A stretch of DNA of 64,000 bases from Marinifilum sp. D714. Lineage in GTDB: Bacteria; Bacteroidota; Bacteroidia; Bacteroidales; Marinifilaceae. The stretch is from contig NZ_JALPNU010000004.1 in NCBI RefSeq assembly GCF_030851345.1, forward strand, positions 310,001-374,000, in the 5' to 3' direction. The stretch's first letter is position 1, and each line of letters opens with the position of its first letter. Made by a program: the position numbers and the translations under genes. This document shows, one piece after another, positions 44,865 through 54,370 of this stretch. The notes beneath the pieces are model-generated. The model searched no databases and was not told the DNA's origin. It saw nothing but the letters and a program-made list of their open reading frames with translations.

Positions 44865-46202
44865 ATGCAAAGTTTGACAGCAATTTCGCCGGTTGACGGG
44901 CGTTACCGTGACAAAGTAGATCTATTGGGTGAGTATTTTTCAGAGTATGCTTTGGTACGATACAGAGTGTTGGTTGAAGTAGAATATTTTATTGCTCTTT
45001 GCGAGGTTCCTCTTCCACAGTTGAAAGATTTTAACAAAGATTTATATACTGATTTGCGTAGCATTTACCTTGATTTTACTGTTGAGGATGCTCAAAAAGT
45101 AAAGGACATTGAGAGTGTAACCAACCATGATGTAAAGGCAGTTGAGTACTTTATTAAAGAAAAATTCGACGCTTTAAAATTGGAAAAATACAAAGAATTC
45201 ATCCACTTTGGATTAACATCTCAGGATATTAACAATACAGCGACTCCATATTCTTTGCGTGATGCTGTGCACGATGTTTATTACCCACTATTGGATCAGT
45301 TGATTGCAAAATTGGAAAGTCTTTCTGAAGATTGGAAAGAAATTGCAATGTTGGCCCGTACTCATGGTCAGCCAGCTTCTCCAACTCGTTTAGGAAAAGA
45401 AATTCAAGTATACGTTTACCGATTGAAGAAGCAATTGGATTTGTTAAAGAGTGTTCCTTGTTCTGCTAAATTTGGCGGTGCAACAGGTAACTTTAATGCA
45501 CATCATGTTGCTTATCCTGAAGTGAATTGGGCAGAGTTTGGTAATCACTTCGTAAATGACATTTTAAAATTGGAGAGAGAAGAGTTAACAACTCAGATTT
45601 CGAACTACGATAATATGGGTGCGATTTTCGATAACCTGAAACGCATCAACACCATTTTGGTTGACTTTAACCGTGACTTCTGGACTTATATTTCCATGAA
45701 TTATTTCAAGCAGAAGATCAAAAAAGGTGAAGTTGGATCATCAGCTATGCCTCACAAGGTGAATCCTATCGATTTTGAAAATTCGGAAGGAAACCTAGGT
45801 TTGGCCAACGCTACTTTCGAGCACTTGGCTACAAAATTGCCAGTTTCTCGCTTGCAACGTGACCTAACGGATTCAACTGTACTAAGAAATATTGGAGTTC
45901 CTTTTGCTCATACCATCATTGCATTTAAATCTTTATTAAAAGGTTTAGACAAATTATTGATTGCTAAAGAAGCTTTTGAAGCTGATTTGGAAGCAAACTG
46001 GGCTGTTGTTGCAGAAGCGGTTCAAACCATCTTGCGTCGCGAAGGATATCCAAATCCTTATGAGGCATTAAAAGCTTTAACCAGAACCAATACTCATGTT
46101 ACTCGAGAAAGCATTGCTGAATTTATCGATACACTTGAGATTAGTGATGATTTGAAAGCTCAATTGAAGACTATTAGTCCTGATAATTATACAGGAATCT
46201 AG
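44865..46202 (+). CDS. purB: Adenylosuccinate lyase
   Basis: From the ATG at 44865 the enzyme is 445 residues. It cleaves SAICAR and adenylosuccinate in purine synthesis, releasing fumarate. Typical blocks are SPVDGRY, TNHDVKAVEYF, the catalytic TSQDINNTA and the fumarase-superfamily signature GSSAMPHKVNP. Length agrees with the longer E. coli-like type. A terminator follows. Confidence 0.97.
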   Translation: MQSLTAISPVDGRYRDKVDLLGEYFSEYALVRYRVLVEVEYFIALCEVPLPQLKDFNKDLYTDLRSIYLDFTVEDAQKVKDIESVTNHDVKAVEYFIKEKFDALKLEKYKEFIHFGLTSQDINNTATPYSLRDAVHDVYYPLLDQLIAKLESLSEDWKEIAMLARTHGQPASPTRLGKEIQVYVYRLKKQLDLLKSVPCSAKFGGATGNFNAHHVAYPEVNWAEFGNHFVNDILKLEREELTTQISNYDNMGAIFDNLKRINTILVDFNRDFWTYISMNYFKQKIKKGEVGSSAMPHKVNPIDFENSEGNLGLANATFEHLATKLPVSRLQRDLTDSTVLRNIGVPFAHTIIAFKSLLKGLDKLLIAKEAFEADLEANWAVVAEAVQTILRREGYPNPYEALKALTRTNTHVTRESIAEFIDTLEISDDLKAQLKTISPDNYTGI

Positions 46203-46234
46203 AAAACATTAATATTTGTTAATACTTTGTTTTT

Positions 46235-46269
46235 AGGCTGTAAGAGTTGTACTTTTACAGCCTATTTTT
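46235..46269 (+). terminator. Intrinsic terminator of purB
   Basis: AGGCTGTAA and TTACAGCCT form a 9-bp stem followed by a T-rich run. Confidence 0.82.
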
Positions 46270-46322
46270 ATTGGGCAAATTCTTAGTTCCCCAATATACT
46301 TGTTTAACTATTTATACTTTTA

Positions 46323-48149
46323 ATGAAAGATTTTATTAAGGTTCTTAAGCGATTCCTCCCTCCTTATCAGATGGACTTAGGAATGATGTTTTTATACAAT
46401 TTATTGGGCGCTTTATTTGGAGCGGTTTCTTTTGGGGTTATGGTACCGGTATTAAATACCATATTTGGACTTAATTCTGAAGTGGTAACTGAGAAACTAC
46501 CATTTGAATTTTCAGCTGAGGTATTAAAAAATAATTTTTATTACTACTCAAATTTATTAACAGAAGAATATGGAGCTGTAGTTGCTCTTATTTATGTTGG
46601 AGCGATTCTTTTGGGAGTTGTTTTCTTTAAAGTTTTATTCACTTTCTTAGGATCTTATCATTCTGTTAGTATTCGAAATGGAGTTGTTCGTGATATGCGA
46701 CAAATTATATACAACAAGATTGTAAGTTTACCTTTGCCTTTCTTTACAGATGAGAAAAAAGGTGATATTATTTCACGATCAACAGGCGATGTACAAGAGG
46801 TTGAAAACTCGGTGATGAGTTCGGTAGACATGATTTTTAAGAACCCTATTATAATTGTTGTTTATCTGTCAGGAATGATAATTATGAGTCCCCAACTAAC
46901 TTTATTTGTCTTTATACTTTTACCAATTGCAGGTTATATTATTGGTAAAGTTGGGAAGTCTTTAAAGAAAACATCCAGAGCTGGGCAGGACAAGATGGGA
47001 GATATTTTAAGTACCATAGAGGAAACCTTGTCTGGACTCCGTATCATTAAAGCATTTAATGCAGAAGATAAAATGAATGATAGATTTGGTGTTCAGAGTA
47101 ATGAATATCGAAGAATCATGAATAGTATGATGAGACGATATGTATTGGCTCACCCAATGAGTGAATTGATGGGAACCATTGTGATTATTATTATACTGTG
47201 TTATGGTGGTAAGTTGATTTTGGAAGGAAGTGGAAATATGAGTGCTTCTGCTTTTATTGCTTATTTGGGAATGTTTTATTCTATTATTAATCCTGCAAAA
47301 CACTTTTCAAAAGCTATGTATAGTGTTCATAAAGGGTTGGCAGCAATGGATCGTATTGATCAATTGCTTGATGTTGAATCTACTATTGTCGATAAAGATA
47401 ATGCCAAACAAGTAGAAACTTTTGGGAAGTCAATAGAATATAAGAATGTTGCTTTTTCTTACAATGGAGAAAAGAAGGTCTTAAAGAATGTAAATCTGGA
47501 AATCTCGAAAGGAAAAACAGTAGCATTGGTTGGTCAATCAGGTTCGGGTAAAACTACATTTGTAGATTTGTTACCACGATTTTACGATGTAAATGAAGGT
47601 AGTATTAATGTTGATGGTGTTGACATTCGTGACTACAAAATGAAAGATTTGCGAAACCTGATGGGGAATGTGAACCAGGAATCAATTCTTTTTAATGATA
47701 CCATTTTTAACAACATTGCCTTTGGGGTTGAGAATGCAACAATGGAAGATGTAATTTCTGCTGCAAAAATTGCCAATGCTCATGATTTTATTACTGCAAC
47801 AGAGAATGGTTACGAGACCAATATTGGAGATCGGGGTAGTAAGCTTTCAGGAGGACAACGTCAGCGATTGAGTATTGCACGTGCAGTTCTTAAAAACCCG
47901 CCAATCATGATTTTGGATGAGGCTACCTCAGCTTTGGATACGGAGTCGGAAAGACTGGTACAGGATGCATTGGATAAATTAATGGAGAACAGAACTTCAT
48001 TGGTGATTGCTCACCGATTATCAACAGTGAAGAATGCAGACTTAATTTGTGTTTTCCATGAAGGAGAAATTGTAGAACGAGGCAAACACGATGAATTAAT
48101 CGAGAAAGATGGAGCCTATAAGAAACTGTATGATATGCAGTTGTTGTAG
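46323..48149 (+). CDS. MsbA-like ABC exporter (fused permease and ATPase)
   Basis: The 608-residue protein has a six-helix ABC membrane domain (residues 1-340) fused to an ATPase domain. The ATPase has Walker A GQSGSGKTT near residue 402, the signature LSGGQRQRLS near 508, Walker B IMILDEATSALD, and the H-loop in IAHRLST. It resembles MsbA, which flips lipid A across the inner membrane, but multidrug and peptide exporters share this layout. It is monocistronic. Confidence 0.9.
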   Translation: MKDFIKVLKRFLPPYQMDLGMMFLYNLLGALFGAVSFGVMVPVLNTIFGLNSEVVTEKLPFEFSAEVLKNNFYYYSNLLTEEYGAVVALIYVGAILLGVVFFKVLFTFLGSYHSVSIRNGVVRDMRQIIYNKIVSLPLPFFTDEKKGDIISRSTGDVQEVENSVMSSVDMIFKNPIIIVVYLSGMIIMSPQLTLFVFILLPIAGYIIGKVGKSLKKTSRAGQDKMGDILSTIEETLSGLRIIKAFNAEDKMNDRFGVQSNEYRRIMNSMMRRYVLAHPMSELMGTIVIIIILCYGGKLILEGSGNMSASAFIAYLGMFYSIINPAKHFSKAMYSVHKGLAAMDRIDQLLDVESTIVDKDNAKQVETFGKSIEYKNVAFSYNGEKKVLKNVNLEISKGKTVALVGQSGSGKTTFVDLLPRFYDVNEGSINVDGVDIRDYKMKDLRNLMGNVNQESILFNDTIFNNIAFGVENATMEDVISAAKIANAHDFITATENGYETNIGDRGSKLSGGQRQRLSIARAVLKNPPIMILDEATSALDTESERLVQDALDKLMENRTSLVIAHRLSTVKNADLICVFHEGEIVERGKHDELIEKDGAYKKLYDMQLL

Positions 48150-48171
48150 GTTTGAATCCTCTGAATTAAAA

Positions 48172-48251
48172 GGTCCTTCGACTCCGCTCAGGAACCCTTG
48201 GATCTGCAAAGTGGAGTAGGAGCTTAGGTCCCTGAGCGAAGTCGAAGGGCC
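48172..48251. repeat. 80-bp palindromic element, copy 1
   Basis: Arms 48172-48196 and 48227-48251 are inverted repeats (22 of 25 matches) built on CCTTCGACTnCGCTCAGG. The element lies next to the 3' end of the GIY-YIG gene and recurs in direct orientation beyond its 5' end. Confidence 0.8.
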
Positions 48252-48269
48252 GCAAATATATCAAGCGCA

Positions 48270-48572
48270 TTACAAGTTTTTGTAGTGCGTTTTGTTTTTA
48301 CATGCTGAGAGTAATTTTAGTTCTTCCTTTTGATTATTAATCAATGCTTCTTTCTTTATTCTACTCCAACCCTTAATCTGTTTTTCTCTGTAGAACGCAT
48401 CATCTATTCTATCAAATTCTTCGAAATAAACCAACTTTACTGGTAAGTGTTTTTTTGTGAAATGAGAACCTAAGCCAAGCATGTGTTCTTCTAATCGTTT
48501 ATCTAAGTTCTTGGTACTACCAGTATAGTAAGAACCATCATTGCATTTTAATATGTAGGTATAGCAGAGCAT
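48270..48572 (-). CDS. GIY-YIG endonuclease domain protein
   Basis: The 100-residue protein is a lone GIY-YIG nuclease domain of the UPF0213/YhbQ type: YTYILKCNDGSYYTGSTKNLDKRLEEH carries the two signature Tyr motifs and the catalytic Arg, and the Glu in YFEEFDRIDDAFYREKQIKGW completes the site. It is short and has no DNA-binding tail. It sits between two direct copies of an 80-bp palindromic element, and its last codons lie in a hairpin (48266-48289), so it may be a mobile nuclease gene. Confidence 0.85.
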   Translation of the reverse strand: MLCYTYILKCNDGSYYTGSTKNLDKRLEEHMLGLGSHFTKKHLPVKLVYFEEFDRIDDAFYREKQIKGWSRIKKEALINNQKEELKLLSACKNKTHYKNL

Positions 48573-48617
48573 ATTATAGGAGTTTGGTTTTATTAAAGAT
48601 AACTCTTTTATTTTTTT

Positions 48618-48697
48618 GGTCCTTCGACTACGCTCAGGAACCTTTGGAAGTGTAAATTGAAGTAGGATTGTAGGTTTTTGAGAGAAATAGAAGGTTA
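48618..48697. repeat. 80-bp palindromic element, copy 2 (decayed)
   Basis: The first 25 bases match copy 1 at 24 positions, and about three quarters of the 80 bases match overall. The right arm has drifted, so it no longer pairs well. It begins 46 nt upstream of the GIY-YIG start. Confidence 0.7.
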
Positions 48698-48793
48698 TTG
48701 AATATCAAATACAATTTTTTGTAACGTCCCAGGCAAATATCCCGTACAAATATCTGATAATATGATTTTTTGAAGAACTAAAAATTTGATGTT

Positions 48794-48940
48794 ATGTCGA
48801 AAACTTTTAGAGCTGAACAGACCAGGGAAAAGAGAAGACGACCTCAATCGAAGAAATCAAAAAGAGGATTTAAAAACAATTTAAACCGAGAAAGTTATCA
48901 GGAAATTGCAGACAATTATTTATTGAAAGAGCGTGTGTGA
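48794..48940 (+). CDS. Small basic hypothetical protein
   Basis: A 48-residue ORF with an ATG start encodes a very basic protein: RRRPQSKKSKRG in the first third, then an acidic-mixed helix ending LLKERV. It is followed by an intrinsic terminator at 49008-49031, which supports a real transcript. The composition suggests RNA or ribosome binding. I know no named family. Confidence 0.55.
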   Translation: MSKTFRAEQTREKRRRPQSKKSKRGFKNNLNRESYQEIADNYLLKERV

Positions 48941-49007
48941 AATCACCGATAGGTGACTCTTCATACCAGAGTGAAATAATATTAGTATTGGAACAATTAA
49001 AAACAGG

Positions 49008-49031
49008 GAACCGCCTTCGGGCGGTTTTTGT
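49008..49031 (+). terminator. Intrinsic terminator after the small basic gene
   Basis: AACCGCC, a TTCG tetraloop and GGGCGGTT are followed by TTT. Confidence 0.85.
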
Positions 49032-49047
49032 TTGTATATGGATACAA

Positions 49048-49073
49048 AAAAACCTTCCAAAAAATTGGAAGGT
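49048..49073 (-). terminator. Intrinsic terminator of tRNA-Trp
   Basis: On the minus strand ACCTTCCAA and TTGGAAGGT pair and are followed by T7, just after the tRNA 3' end. Confidence 0.85.
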
Positions 49074-49077
49074 CTTG

Positions 49078-49150
49078 CACGGGAGGAGAGACTCGAACTC
49101 CCGACACCTGGTTTTGGAGACCAGTGCTCTACCAACTGAGCTACACCCGT
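49078..49150 (-). tRNA. trnW: tRNA-Trp (CCA)
   Basis: The reverse strand folds as a 73-nt cloverleaf with D arm GCTC...GAGC, anticodon stem CTGGT/ACCAG with loop CTCCAAA (anticodon CCA), and T arm GGGAG-TTCGAGT-CTCTC. One mismatch appears in the acceptor stem. CCA is not encoded. A terminator follows directly. Confidence 0.95.
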
Positions 49151-49403
49151 GTGTTTTTGTAGACTTTAAGACTATCGTTTCTCAAAAGTCTGCGACAAAA
49201 GTAGAACATTTTTTCAGATCTGCAAGAGCTTTTTCATGCTAAAATTAGGAAAATATTCAGCTTTGTTTTTCCTGCTATTGCAGGAGATTCAGGATGAGGG
49301 AATTGTCATAAAAACATTTTTTAGGCTTTAAAATAAAAATCTGCAAATTTTTTAAAAATGTGGTAAATTAAGAGGTGACAATCTAACATCAAATTAAGAA
49401 ATC

Positions 49404-49847
49404 ATGAAGAATACAAAAAAGGAATATTCAAACGGAGAGGTGACTGTGGTTTATGATTCGGCGATTTGTATTCATGCCGGAATCTGTTTTAAAGGCTTAC
49501 CAACAGTTTTTCAACCAGGAACTCGTCCTTGGATAAAAATGCAAGGATCGGATACGGAATCAATAATTAAGCAGGTGCAAAAATGTCCATCTCGTGCTTT
49601 ATCCTTTTACATGAATTCTCCTGAAGAGGATGAGGCTGATAAGGGGCCAATTAAAGCTTTAGAGACAGGCAAAAAGGTAGAGGTTATGACCAATGGACCT
49701 TTAATGGTTGAAGGGCCAATTACACTGGTTAAATCAGATGGAAAAAGGGAAGCTTTGGAAGATACGTGCTACTTTTGTAGGTGTGGTGCTTCGAAAAACA
49801 AACCTTTTTGCGATGGTTCACACCTTGATATTGGCTTTAAGGAATAG
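49404..49847 (+). CDS. Fer4-like and CDGSH iron-sulfur protein
   Basis: The 147-residue protein joins two metal domains. The N-terminal part (about residues 8-70) has CIHAGICFKGLP and CPSRALSF, typical of the Fer4_19 divergent ferredoxin-like domain. The C-terminal part has CRCGASKNKPFCDGSH, the CDGSH signature that binds a 2Fe-2S cluster with three Cys and one His. Such proteins probably carry electrons or clusters in the cytoplasm. It is monocistronic. Confidence 0.9.
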   Translation: MKNTKKEYSNGEVTVVYDSAICIHAGICFKGLPTVFQPGTRPWIKMQGSDTESIIKQVQKCPSRALSFYMNSPEEDEADKGPIKALETGKKVEVMTNGPLMVEGPITLVKSDGKREALEDTCYFCRCGASKNKPFCDGSHLDIGFKE

Positions 49848-49878
49848 AAAAAGAGCACTTAATCTAGTGCTCTTTTTT
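49848..49878. terminator. Bidirectional terminator
   Basis: AAAAAGAGCACT and AGTGCTCTTTTTT pair around a short loop between convergent stops at 49847 and 49917. Confidence 0.85.
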
Positions 49879-49916
49879 ATCTGTGAAATCATTTAAATAT
49901 CAAATATTTGTCTACA

Positions 49917-50831
49917 TTAATTGTCTCGATGTACAATATTGGTTCGAGTAATAGAGTAGACAGCAAAAAATCCAATGGCACCATTAGAAATATTTGAAGT
50001 AATATTTCCAGGAGGTCCTGAAAACATATTTTGGCCTTCATCCAATTCTTGAAGTTGGCTCACAAAGTCGTAATATTCTTCGCTTATTGCATAGGTTTCC
50101 AGAGTGATTATATCATTGTCTTTTAGTATTTCATCTGGTTTTTCCTGATTAAACTCACCAACATCAACACCTTTTGAGGTTTCACCATTAAAGTAAGTGT
50201 CTTTTTGAACCAGTATTTCTGTAATTGTATCATGTACCATCACATCATTTATTCTGCAGGCAAAACCATAATAATCTTCTGTTTTAATATCATCTTTCAT
50301 ATATAGAGAAACCAACCAAAATGGTCCTTTATCAACATCTTCGTCATACGATTCATAATCAGGATCGAAATGCATTTTTATAGAATCTATGAGGTATGTT
50401 GGTTTCATTGTTGAACTGGCCAAATATTCTTCTAATGTTCCGTCCTTATTTACATCTACGTTAGTAATGGATAAAGAGTATGTGTTACCTGGTTTGCCTG
50501 CAAATGCATCCTCGCTTTCGTAGTATCCTGGTTTAGTTTCTTGATAGTTATAGATTGTATTGCCGTCAGTAACGGTAATTTTAGCACTGCGAACAGGTAT
50601 GGCATCCTGGTTGAAAAAGACATCACTTGTTTCTTTCAGGATTACATGGTGTTTTGTTAAATCAGATGTGACAGCAGCTTCAACTGACAGGCGAGTTTCT
50701 CCACTGTCTACATCAACATTAATTTCCTCAGTACATGATGAAAAAATAATAGTAAACATCAACAAACAAATGTATTTTAACTGTTTGTTCGCAAATGACG
50801 AAAATGGAATTAATATTTTAGTTTGCATCAT
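49917..50831 (-). CDS. DUF4249 lipoprotein
   Basis: From the ATG at 50831, 2 nt after the receptor stop, this 304-residue protein has a signal peptide and lipobox FSSC. The mature part matches DUF4249 (INVDVDSGETRLSVEAAVT, PGNTYSLSI), a family almost always encoded beside TonB-dependent receptors. It is probably the surface partner of the receptor upstream. What it binds is unknown. Confidence 0.88.
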   Translation of the reverse strand: MMQTKILIPFSSFANKQLKYICLLMFTIIFSSCTEEINVDVDSGETRLSVEAAVTSDLTKHHVILKETSDVFFNQDAIPVRSAKITVTDGNTIYNYQETKPGYYESEDAFAGKPGNTYSLSITNVDVNKDGTLEEYLASSTMKPTYLIDSIKMHFDPDYESYDEDVDKGPFWLVSLYMKDDIKTEDYYGFACRINDVMVHDTITEILVQKDTYFNGETSKGVDVGEFNQEKPDEILKDNDIITLETYAISEEYYDFVSQLQELDEGQNMFSGPPGNITSNISNGAIGFFAVYSITRTNIVHRDN

Positions 50832-50832
50832 T

Positions 50833-53418
50833 CTAGAATTTAAAGTTATAAGTGATTGAAGGAACAAAGGTAAATAGGTAGGTTTTTTCAGCTTTCATTA
50901 CCTTAGGATTGTCATCATCCTGCTTGAAGCTAACGTACCATGGATTTTTTCTACCATAAGCATTGTACAATGAGAAATTCCATTCGCCTTCCCATTTACG
51001 GCCAGGTTTCTTTTTGCCTTTTAAAGTTAATGCCAAATCTAAGCGGTGATTATCAGGCATTCTATAGGAGTTTCTGCCCGAATAAATTTTTATCAATGCA
51101 CCTTGGTATTCCGCTCTTCCTACTGGGTAGGTAACCGGAGATCCGGTAGAATAGGTGAAATTGGCCGAAATGCTTGTTCTTTTAGTCAATGTATAGCTCA
51201 ATGCAGCTTTGATATTGTGCGGAACATCGTAAGGTGATCGATATGAATTGCCACCGTTAATGCCTTCAATTGTTCGTTTTGTTCTGGAATAGGTGTATCC
51301 AATCCAACCTTGTAGGCGATCGAATGTTAAATTGGTTGTTAATTCAAAACCATAAGCTTCTGCCGATCCTGTTCGCAATTCACCCTCTAAATGCTTGTTT
51401 AGAAGCAATTCTGCAAAGTCTTTAAAATCGATGGAGTTATCCATTTTTTTATAATATCCTTCCAAAGACATTTCAATGGTATTGTCTCTAAAATTTCTGA
51501 AATATCCCAAAGCAAATTGGTCAGAAGTTTGAGGTTTTACATTTGGAGAAGCTGGAAACCAAATGTCTAAAGGTAAGCCACCTGTAGAGTTTTGAGTCAG
51601 CTGCATGTATTGAGTGGTTCTTGAATAACTTGCCTTTACCGAAGAAGTAGGAGTAAGCATGTATTTAAGACCGAACCTAGGCTCTAAATTAGTGTATGTA
51701 TTAAAAATATCACCATTTTTATAAATTGTTGAATCAACAACATTGTAATTTTCATCAAAATCATAAACGGTTCCTTTACCTATATTATTGAACATGCTAA
51801 AGCGCAATCCATATTTTAAGGTCAAGCGATCGCCAATTTTTTGTTCATTGGAAATGTATACAGCTTCTTCTAATCCATTTGATTCGTTTACACGATAATC
51901 AGAAAGAAAAGATTGCTCTCCTAAACCAAACGCATGACCTGGCTCAAATTTGTGATAAGTAATAATTCCACCAAACTTGATGTTGTTATTGGCATTTAAG
52001 AAGTAATTGAAATCAAGTTTCGCTGAATAATCTTCCATATTCGACTGCCACTTAAAAGCATCGGCTCCTAATTTATTTGATAATTCGTAATCGTATTTAC
52101 TATATAGGAAAGTAGCATTGGAAAACAATTTGTTAGAAAACAGGTGGTTCCAACGCAAACTAACCGTGCGATTTCCATAGTTCAATTCATTTTCGTTGCT
52201 TTTAAAAACATCCTTCCCCAAATAGGTTGATACAAAAAGACGGTTTTTATCATTGAAGCGATGGTTGATTTTTGCATTTACATCATAAAAGTAAACGACA
52301 TTGTCTTTCACATCTTCGTCGGAAGATAACTTCAGGAACAAATCGGCGTAACTTCTTCTTCCCGATAGCATGAAAGAGGTCTTTTCGTTTTTGCCTATTG
52401 GACCTTCAAGAGTTAACCTTGATGAAACAGTACCAATACCACCATTTCCACTAAACTTTTTGCTGTTTCCGTTTTTCATTCTGATGTCCAGAAAAGAAGA
52501 AAGACGTCCACCTACAGCAGCAGGAATATCTCCTTTGTAAAGCTTCATATCGCTTAAAGCATCGTTATTAAAAATTGAGAAAAAGCCAAGCAAGTGAGAA
52601 GCATTATATACAGGCGCTTCATCGAGAAGCAGCAAGTTTTGGTCAGGATTACCTCCCCGAACACTAAATCCACTCGAACCCTCGGCAGCAGGTTTTACGC
52701 CGGGAAGCATTTGTACCGCCTTAATTAGGTCGACCTCACCCATTAAGGCTGGCAGTTTTTTTATGGTTGTTGCCGGCATTTTTACCACACTCATTTCAGC
52801 TCGTTCAACATTGCTGGCTGCAGCCTCTCCTCTTACTACAACTTCTTTTATTTGGAGGTTATCCGATGACAAATCAATATTTAAATTCAGGTTATCGGTA
52901 ACTTCCAAAACTTTTGATTGAGTTTTTGTACCCAAAAAAGAATAGCTAAGCGTATAAAAACCAGCAGGAACACTTAAAGAGTAAAAACCATATGGATTGG
53001 TGATGGTACCTTTTTTTAGCTCTTTGATATAAAAGGTAGCACCAATTAAGTCTTCACCATTGTTTGCATCTTTTATATACCCACTAATGGTTACTTTTTT
53101 TGCTGGATACTTTTTAAAAGCAATCTGATTTCCAATGATTTTGTATTTTAATTGTAGCTGCAAACAAACCTTATCCAGCAATATTCTTAGTTGATAAGAT
53201 TTCTTACCCAGGTAAATTTTCTCTTTCCCAAGTTCTGCACTTGGGTAGGTACAATTCAATTTTGTTTGGTTTTTAATCAAATCCATTAAATCCACAAAGG
53301 AATAAGCTTCTTGATTGGTTTTAATGGTTTGGTTGTCTTTCGATTGAGACATTACCGTATTCATTCCCAACAGCATGAATGTTGCTGTTAGAAAAAGAAA
53401 TATATTTCTCATGTACAA
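50833..53418 (-). CDS. TonB-dependent outer-membrane receptor with STN domain
   Basis: The 861-residue protein has a signal peptide, an STN (secretin/TonB short N-terminal) domain at about residues 35-105 that contacts the anti-sigma factor, a carboxypeptidase-like domain (VTISGYIKDANNGEDLIGATFYI), a plug domain (GEVDLIKAVQMLPGVKPAAEGSSGFSVRGG), and a beta-barrel ending in Phe. It takes up an unknown ligand using TonB energy and signals through FecR. It follows FecR by only 1 nt. Confidence 0.92.
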   Translation of the reverse strand: MYMRNIFLFLTATFMLLGMNTVMSQSKDNQTIKTNQEAYSFVDLMDLIKNQTKLNCTYPSAELGKEKIYLGKKSYQLRILLDKVCLQLQLKYKIIGNQIAFKKYPAKKVTISGYIKDANNGEDLIGATFYIKELKKGTITNPYGFYSLSVPAGFYTLSYSFLGTKTQSKVLEVTDNLNLNIDLSSDNLQIKEVVVRGEAAASNVERAEMSVVKMPATTIKKLPALMGEVDLIKAVQMLPGVKPAAEGSSGFSVRGGNPDQNLLLLDEAPVYNASHLLGFFSIFNNDALSDMKLYKGDIPAAVGGRLSSFLDIRMKNGNSKKFSGNGGIGTVSSRLTLEGPIGKNEKTSFMLSGRRSYADLFLKLSSDEDVKDNVVYFYDVNAKINHRFNDKNRLFVSTYLGKDVFKSNENELNYGNRTVSLRWNHLFSNKLFSNATFLYSKYDYELSNKLGADAFKWQSNMEDYSAKLDFNYFLNANNNIKFGGIITYHKFEPGHAFGLGEQSFLSDYRVNESNGLEEAVYISNEQKIGDRLTLKYGLRFSMFNNIGKGTVYDFDENYNVVDSTIYKNGDIFNTYTNLEPRFGLKYMLTPTSSVKASYSRTTQYMQLTQNSTGGLPLDIWFPASPNVKPQTSDQFALGYFRNFRDNTIEMSLEGYYKKMDNSIDFKDFAELLLNKHLEGELRTGSAEAYGFELTTNLTFDRLQGWIGYTYSRTKRTIEGINGGNSYRSPYDVPHNIKAALSYTLTKRTSISANFTYSTGSPVTYPVGRAEYQGALIKIYSGRNSYRMPDNHRLDLALTLKGKKKPGRKWEGEWNFSLYNAYGRKNPWYVSFKQDDDNPKVMKAEKTYLFTFVPSITYNFKF

Positions 53419-53419
53419 A

Positions 53420-54370
53420 TTATTTTAGTAGGATGTACGAATTGTTTTTTTCGATATCAAGATCTAGGGTAAAAGAGATGGTTTCCAGAATATTTTCCAG
53501 ATTTTGCTTTTCAAATACTGCTGTCAACCTGAGCTGTGGAACAGCTTCTCCTTCCAATCTGATATCTACATTAAATAGTTCATTTAAATCATTACATATC
53601 GATTTTAAACTTTCGTTCTGATATGCTAAATACTGAATTTTTATTTCTGAATGATGAGATTCATTTTTGCTTTTAAGAATTGCATGTTGCTTGGTAATAA
53701 ACTTCGCTTTATCACCTCTCACCAGTCGTACCTTATTTGTTGATTCATTTTTTCCCCTAAATTCAACAATTCCCGATTCAACCTCAATAAAGGTATTGCC
53801 ATTAGCTTCTGAAATTCGAAATGATGTTCCGATAACCTTTGTTTGGGTTTGACTGGTGGTGATGATAAATGGTCTGTTTTTGTCCTTTGCTACATTAAAA
53901 AAAGCTTCCCCTGTAAGCTCAATTGATCTCACCTTCTCTGAAAAGTGTTTCGAATGCTTAATGCTACTTCCCTGGGCCAACAGAATCGTACTTCCATCAG
54001 GCAGATTCAACAACCTTTCATTTGCAATATTATTTACAACCAATGTTTGATCCGAACTGGTATTCATATATAAATATGATGTTATTCCACTTACCATTAG
54101 TATTGCAATTGCTGCCGCATACTGCAGGTAACGGCGAATTTTAACACGTTTTTGCAAATTTTTCTTTTGTAATAATTTACTGTAAGCTTTTTTCGAATCA
54201 AATTCAATTTTCTTTACGGATGAAGATTTGCATTCCCAATAAAATCTTAACTCTTCAAAGTATTTTTGGTTTGCAGGATCTTCCTCCATCCAATTTTCCA
54301 CTGCCTGTTTTGTTTTGTTATCACATAGCTTGTTTAAATAATCAGTTAATATTTCTGTGTTAATTTTCAT
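53420..54370 (-). CDS. FecR-family anti-sigma factor
   Basis: The 316-residue protein has an N-terminal cytoplasmic helical domain (about 1-80), one membrane helix (85-105), and a periplasmic FecR domain with ANERLLNLPDGSTILLAQGSSI, then a DUF4974 C-terminal domain (LEGEAVPQLRLTAVFEKQNLENIL). It should hold the ECF sigma factor at the membrane and be released when the receptor binds its ligand. The receptor gene starts 1 nt after its stop. Confidence 0.92.
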   Translation of the reverse strand: MKINTEILTDYLNKLCDNKTKQAVENWMEEDPANQKYFEELRFYWECKSSSVKKIEFDSKKAYSKLLQKKNLQKRVKIRRYLQYAAAIAILMVSGITSYLYMNTSSDQTLVVNNIANERLLNLPDGSTILLAQGSSIKHSKHFSEKVRSIELTGEAFFNVAKDKNRPFIITTSQTQTKVIGTSFRISEANGNTFIEVESGIVEFRGKNESTNKVRLVRGDKAKFITKQHAILKSKNESHHSEIKIQYLAYQNESLKSICNDLNELFNVDIRLEGEAVPQLRLTAVFEKQNLENILETISFTLDLDIEKNNSYILLK

